In this document: positions 30,225 to 32,695 of the stretch, piece by piece | Numbering within the stretch: position 1 is the first letter of the stretch | Layout: each line of letters opens with the position of its first letter | Assembly: GCA_017859745.1 (NCBI GenBank) | Contig: JAFMML010000033.1 | Span: forward strand, 1-32,695 | Length of the DNA: 32,695 bases | DNA from: Planctomycetota bacterium | Lineage (GTDB): Bacteria; Planctomycetota; Phycisphaerae; Phycisphaerales; SM1A02 | Direction of reading: 5' to 3' | Made by a program: the position numbers and the translations under genes | The notes under the pieces: model-generated | What the model was told of the DNA's origin: nothing | The model's input: the letters and a program-made list of their open reading frames with translations, nothing else | Database searches by the model: none

Positions 30225-31769
30225 ATGACCGACGCCCCCGCCGCCCCCGTGTTTCGCATGGAAGATCTCGTCGCCCTCTGCCGGCGTCGAGGCTTCGTCT
30301 TCCAGAGTTCGGAGATCTACGGGGGCATCAACGGCTTCTGGGACTACGGCCCGCTCGGCACCGCCCTCAAGCGAAACCTGAAGGACGCCTGGTGGCGCGA
30401 CATGGTCGCCTGCCCGCCCGACGGCCCCGACGGACGCCCGCTCTCGATCGTCGGACTCGACAGCACCATCATCGCCAACCCGAAGGTCTGGGAGGCCTCC
30501 GGCCACGTCGGCGGCTTCAACGACCCCATGGTCGACTGCCGCGAGAGCAAGGCCCGCTACCGCGCCGACCACCTCATGGTGCTCGTGGGCGCCGACGACG
30601 ACGGCAGTCGCCGCATGGTCGGGTTCCTCGAAGGCGACGACGCCGGCCGCGAGAAGGCCGGCAAGAGCCTCGCGAAGTACGAGAAGCGGGAGTTCGATCC
30701 GGCGAACTACGCGATCCGACCGTTCACCCAACTCGCCGCCACGGACCTCTCGCGGGTCCTCGGACCGGACGCGAAGGAACCCGGCAGCCTGACCGAGCCG
30801 CGGATGTTCAACCTGATGTTCGAGTCCCACGCCGGGGCGATCCGCGACGAGGACAGCAAGGTCTATCTGCGCCCCGAGACCGCCCAGGGGATCTTCGTCA
30901 ACTTCCAGAACGTCCTCGACTCGACGCGGGTGCGGGTGCCCTTCGGCATCGCCCAGATCGGCAAGGCGTTCCGCAACGAGGTCACGCCGCGGAACTTCAC
31001 CTTCCGCAGCCGCGAGTTCGAGCAGATGGAGATCGAGTTCTTCATCCGGCCCGACGAGGCGGAGACGTGGTATCCGTTCTGGCGGGACCTGCGGCACGCC
31101 TGGTGGCGCTCCATCGGCCTGACCGGCGAGAACCTCGTGCTTCGCGAGCACGATCGCGACGAGCTCGCCCACTACGCCAAGGAAGGCGCCGGCACCTGCG
31201 ACATCGAGTACCGCTTCCCCTTCACGGCGCCCGGCTTCGGCGAGCTCGAGGGCGTCGCCCACCGGAGCGACTTCGACCTCAAGCGCCACGCGGAGTTCAC
31301 CGGCAAGGGCGAGAAGTCCCGCTACTTCGACCAGGAGCGGAACGAACGCTACTTCCCGCACGTCATCGAGCCTTCGGCGGGCGCCGACCGCGGCACCCTC
31401 GCGGTGCTCTGCGAGGCGTACACCCCCGACGACAGCCGCCCGAGCGGGGTGGTCATGAAGTTCCACCCGCGCCTCGCCCCGGTGAAGGCGGGGATCTTCC
31501 CGCTCGTCAACAAGGACGGGATGCCCGAGGTCGCCGAGAAGCTGCATCGCGAACTGCGTGTGAAGTACGCCTGCGAATTCGATCCCAAGCAGTCGATCGG
31601 CAAGCGGTACGCCCGCATGGACGAGGCCGGCGCCCCCTACTGCTTCACGATCGACAGCGACACCCTCGCCGACCAGACCGTCACCGTCCGCGAGCGGGAC
31701 ACCCTTTCTCAGGAGCGGATCTCGATCGACCGCGTGGCGACGTATCTCGCCGAGCGGATCGACGGCTGA
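30225..31769 (+). CDS. glyS: Glycyl-tRNA synthetase (single-chain alpha2 type)
   Basis: 514 aa from ATG 30225, with GGAG 7 nt upstream. It charges tRNA-Gly. The class II core shows FVFQSSEIYGGINGFWDYGPLGTALKRNL, HVGGFNDPMVDCRESKARYRADH, LRPETAQGIFVNFQNVLDSTRVRVPFGIAQIGKAFRNEVTPRNFTFRSREFEQMEIEFFI (motif 2) and ELEGVAHRSDFDLKRHAEFTGK. Motif 3 is VIEPSAGADRGTLAVLCEAY, and the anticodon-binding domain is KFHPRLAPVKAGIFPLVNKDGMPEVAEKLHRELR. This is the dimeric form with a single gene, as in many Gram-positives, Planctomycetota and eukaryotes, and not the alpha2beta2 glyQ/glyS form. Convergent with the glycosyltransferase gene, 15 bp apart. Confidence 0.97.
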   Translation: MTDAPAAPVFRMEDLVALCRRRGFVFQSSEIYGGINGFWDYGPLGTALKRNLKDAWWRDMVACPPDGPDGRPLSIVGLDSTIIANPKVWEASGHVGGFNDPMVDCRESKARYRADHLMVLVGADDDGSRRMVGFLEGDDAGREKAGKSLAKYEKREFDPANYAIRPFTQLAATDLSRVLGPDAKEPGSLTEPRMFNLMFESHAGAIRDEDSKVYLRPETAQGIFVNFQNVLDSTRVRVPFGIAQIGKAFRNEVTPRNFTFRSREFEQMEIEFFIRPDEAETWYPFWRDLRHAWWRSIGLTGENLVLREHDRDELAHYAKEGAGTCDIEYRFPFTAPGFGELEGVAHRSDFDLKRHAEFTGKGEKSRYFDQERNERYFPHVIEPSAGADRGTLAVLCEAYTPDDSRPSGVVMKFHPRLAPVKAGIFPLVNKDGMPEVAEKLHRELRVKYACEFDPKQSIGKRYARMDEAGAPYCFTIDSDTLADQTVTVRERDTLSQERISIDRVATYLAERIDG

Positions 31770-31784
31770 ATCGCGATCGGCGGA

Positions 31785-32495
31785 TCACTCCCGCCGGCCG
31801 TCGTACCAGATGCCGAGGCCTTCCCGCGACTGCCAGGCCGCAGGGCCTTGCAGCAAGAGCGAGACCGTCTGCCGGAACAGCGGCCACGGCCGGTAGAGCC
31901 TGACCTTGCGGGCCGAGGTCGTCACCGGGGGCCGCACCTTCTCGAAGCGGCCGAACTCGCGAAGGCGCTTGGTCAGGCCGATCTCCTCGCTCGCGTAGAA
32001 CCGTTCGTCGAAGCCGCCCGCCTGCTCGAACGCCTCACGAGTGCAGAACACGAAGCAACCCGCCGCGTAGCCGAGCAGGCGGTAGGTGGTCATGAACACC
32101 CAAAGCGGCAGGCGGATCGCCCACGGCGCCGGCTCGTCGATCGCGACGTTCGCGCCGCCGCCGACCGCGCCCGACCGCATCGCCTCGACCGCGCGGGCGA
32201 GCGTCTCCGCGGGCACGATCGTGTCGGCGTCCACGAAGACGAGCATCCGGCCCCGCGTCGCGGCGGCCCCGGCGTTTCGTACCGCCGCGATCTGCCGCCA
32301 ATGCCCCGACAGCACTCGCACCCCGGCAGCCTCCGCCACCGATGCCGTGCCATCGTCAGAGCCGTCGTCGACGACGAGGATCTCCGCCCCGCAATCGAGC
32401 GCGTCGGTCGCCTCCCGCAGCGCTGCCAGCGTCGCGGGCAGCGTCTTCGCCTCGTTCCAGGCGGGGATGACGATCGACAGCGTCGGCGCGGACAT
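31785..32495 (-). CDS. Family 2 glycosyltransferase
   Basis: 236 aa from ATG 32495 (a GTG directly before it is also possible). The GT-A core starts LSIVIPAWNEAKTLPATLAAL, followed by AEILVVDDGSDDGTASVAEAAGVRVL, the nucleotide-sugar site AVRNAGAAATRGRMLVFVDADTIVP with the metal-binding DAD, and FCTREAFEQAGGFDERFYASEEIGLTKRLREFG, which holds the acceptor-side ED region (SEEIGL). There is a short hydrophobic stretch (LPLWVFMTTYRLLGYAAGCFVF), but no clear membrane helix at the end. It transfers a sugar to an unknown acceptor. It is divergent from the sulfatase gene, with 46 bp between holding an inverted repeat. Confidence 0.9.
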   Translation of the reverse strand: MSAPTLSIVIPAWNEAKTLPATLAALREATDALDCGAEILVVDDGSDDGTASVAEAAGVRVLSGHWRQIAAVRNAGAAATRGRMLVFVDADTIVPAETLARAVEAMRSGAVGGGANVAIDEPAPWAIRLPLWVFMTTYRLLGYAAGCFVFCTREAFEQAGGFDERFYASEEIGLTKRLREFGRFEKVRPPVTTSARKVRLYRPWPLFRQTVSLLLQGPAAWQSREGLGIWYDGRRE

Positions 32496-32501
32496 CACGG
32501 C

Positions 32502-32535
32502 ACCCTATCCCGAGACGCCGCTCGGGAGGTAGGCT
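32502..32535. promoter_or_regulatory. Divergent control region: inverted repeat between two putative -10 elements
   Basis: TCCCGAG (32508-32514) and CTCGGGA (32521-32527) form a perfect 7-bp inverted repeat with a 6-bp spacer. On the minus strand TAGGGT (32507-32502) is 6 nt from the glycosyltransferase ATG, and on plus TAGGCT (32530-32535) is 6 nt from the sulfatase ATG. The inverted repeat lies between the two and could be an operator acting on both. Confidence 0.4.
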
Positions 32536-32541
32536 CGGGCG

Positions 32542-32695
32542 ATGCCCAGAACGACTGCTGCGACCGCCGTCGGCGTCCTGCTCGCCTTCACCGCCGCTCG
32601 AATGGCAGCCGGAGTCGCCTCTGCGAACCGAGACGATCCGCCGCCGCCCAACCTCGTCGTGGTCATGGTCGACGACCTCGGCTGGCAGGACGTCT
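32542..32695 (+). CDS. Sulfatase (N-terminal part only; gene runs out of the window)
   Basis: 51 codons are visible. MPRTTAATAVGVLLAFTAARMAAGVASA is a signal peptide, and the mature part begins NRDDPPPPNLVVVMVDDLGWQDV, the hallmark N-terminus of type I sulfatases, in which the two Asp residues bind the catalytic calcium. The formylglycine C/S-x-P-x-R site would be about 40 residues further on, outside the window. It would be exported and remove sulfate from a polysaccharide or similar ester. GGGAGG (32524-32529) could be a distant ribosome site. Confidence 0.88.
   Translation, partial: MPRTTAATAVGVLLAFTAARMAAGVASANRDDPPPPNLVVVMVDDLGWQDV

Overview
High-GC (roughly two-thirds G+C) bacterial chromosome, densely packed with genes on both strands. 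A Planctomycetota origin, probably Phycisphaerae-like, fits best. Support comes from a sulfatase with the PNLVVVMVDDLGWQD start, a zinc-ribbon multi-TM protein, a redoxin/TPR exported protein, a Gly-rich RRM protein, an S9 peptidase and a GH10-like protein without its catalytic residues. No rRNA or 16S marker is present, so the placement is inference. I see no phage, insertion sequence, CRISPR array, tRNA or rRNA. Most of the window is ordinary chromosomal backbone, with several unusual variants and non-coding structures in it.

Layout. 1-2.7 kb: a cut-off zinc-ribbon membrane protein, a small lipoprotein and a HEAT-like anchored protein. 2.9-6.7 kb: a two-gene heterodimeric ABC exporter joined by a GTGA overlap; subunit 1 has a degenerate Walker B. 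6.8-11.1 kb: a YdiJ-type FAD/4Fe-4S dehydrogenase, then a saccharopine dehydrogenase family gene behind a 52-nt near-perfect hairpin; together they could belong to lysine catabolism. 11.1-12.8 kb: an SPFH/flotillin-like membrane protein. 13.0-15.0 kb: an RRM/glycine-rich RNA-binding protein with a clear terminator, then rplI and a free-standing C-terminal domain of B12-dependent ribonucleotide reductase. 15.0-20.1 kb: a minus-strand operon with overlapping genes: GH10-fold pseudoenzyme, ComEA-like helix-hairpin-helix protein, mfd.

20.1-23.7 kb: purC, convergent with a divergent folD whose cyclohydrolase lysine is glutamine, then an exported TlpA-like thioredoxin with a good promoter and terminator. 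23.7-27.4 kb: divergent Gfo/Idh oxidoreductase and DadA-like FAD oxidase, a 163-bp element with perfect 20-bp inverted ends enclosing three hairpins, and a ROK sugar kinase whose stop codon lies in one inverted end. 27.4-32.7 kb: S9 peptidase, folE, glycyl-tRNA synthetase, a convergent family 2 glycosyltransferase and a cut-off sulfatase.

Several genes (ydiJ-like, folD, S9 peptidase, folE, glycosyltransferase, probably the sulfatase) carry a TANNNT hexamer ending only 6-9 nt before the ATG and mostly have no Shine-Dalgarno sequence. Others have GGAG-type sites. This suggests that leaderless and leadered mRNAs coexist. The items most worth following are the 163-bp inverted-repeat element, the catalytically dead GH10 protein next to mfd, and the altered FolD.
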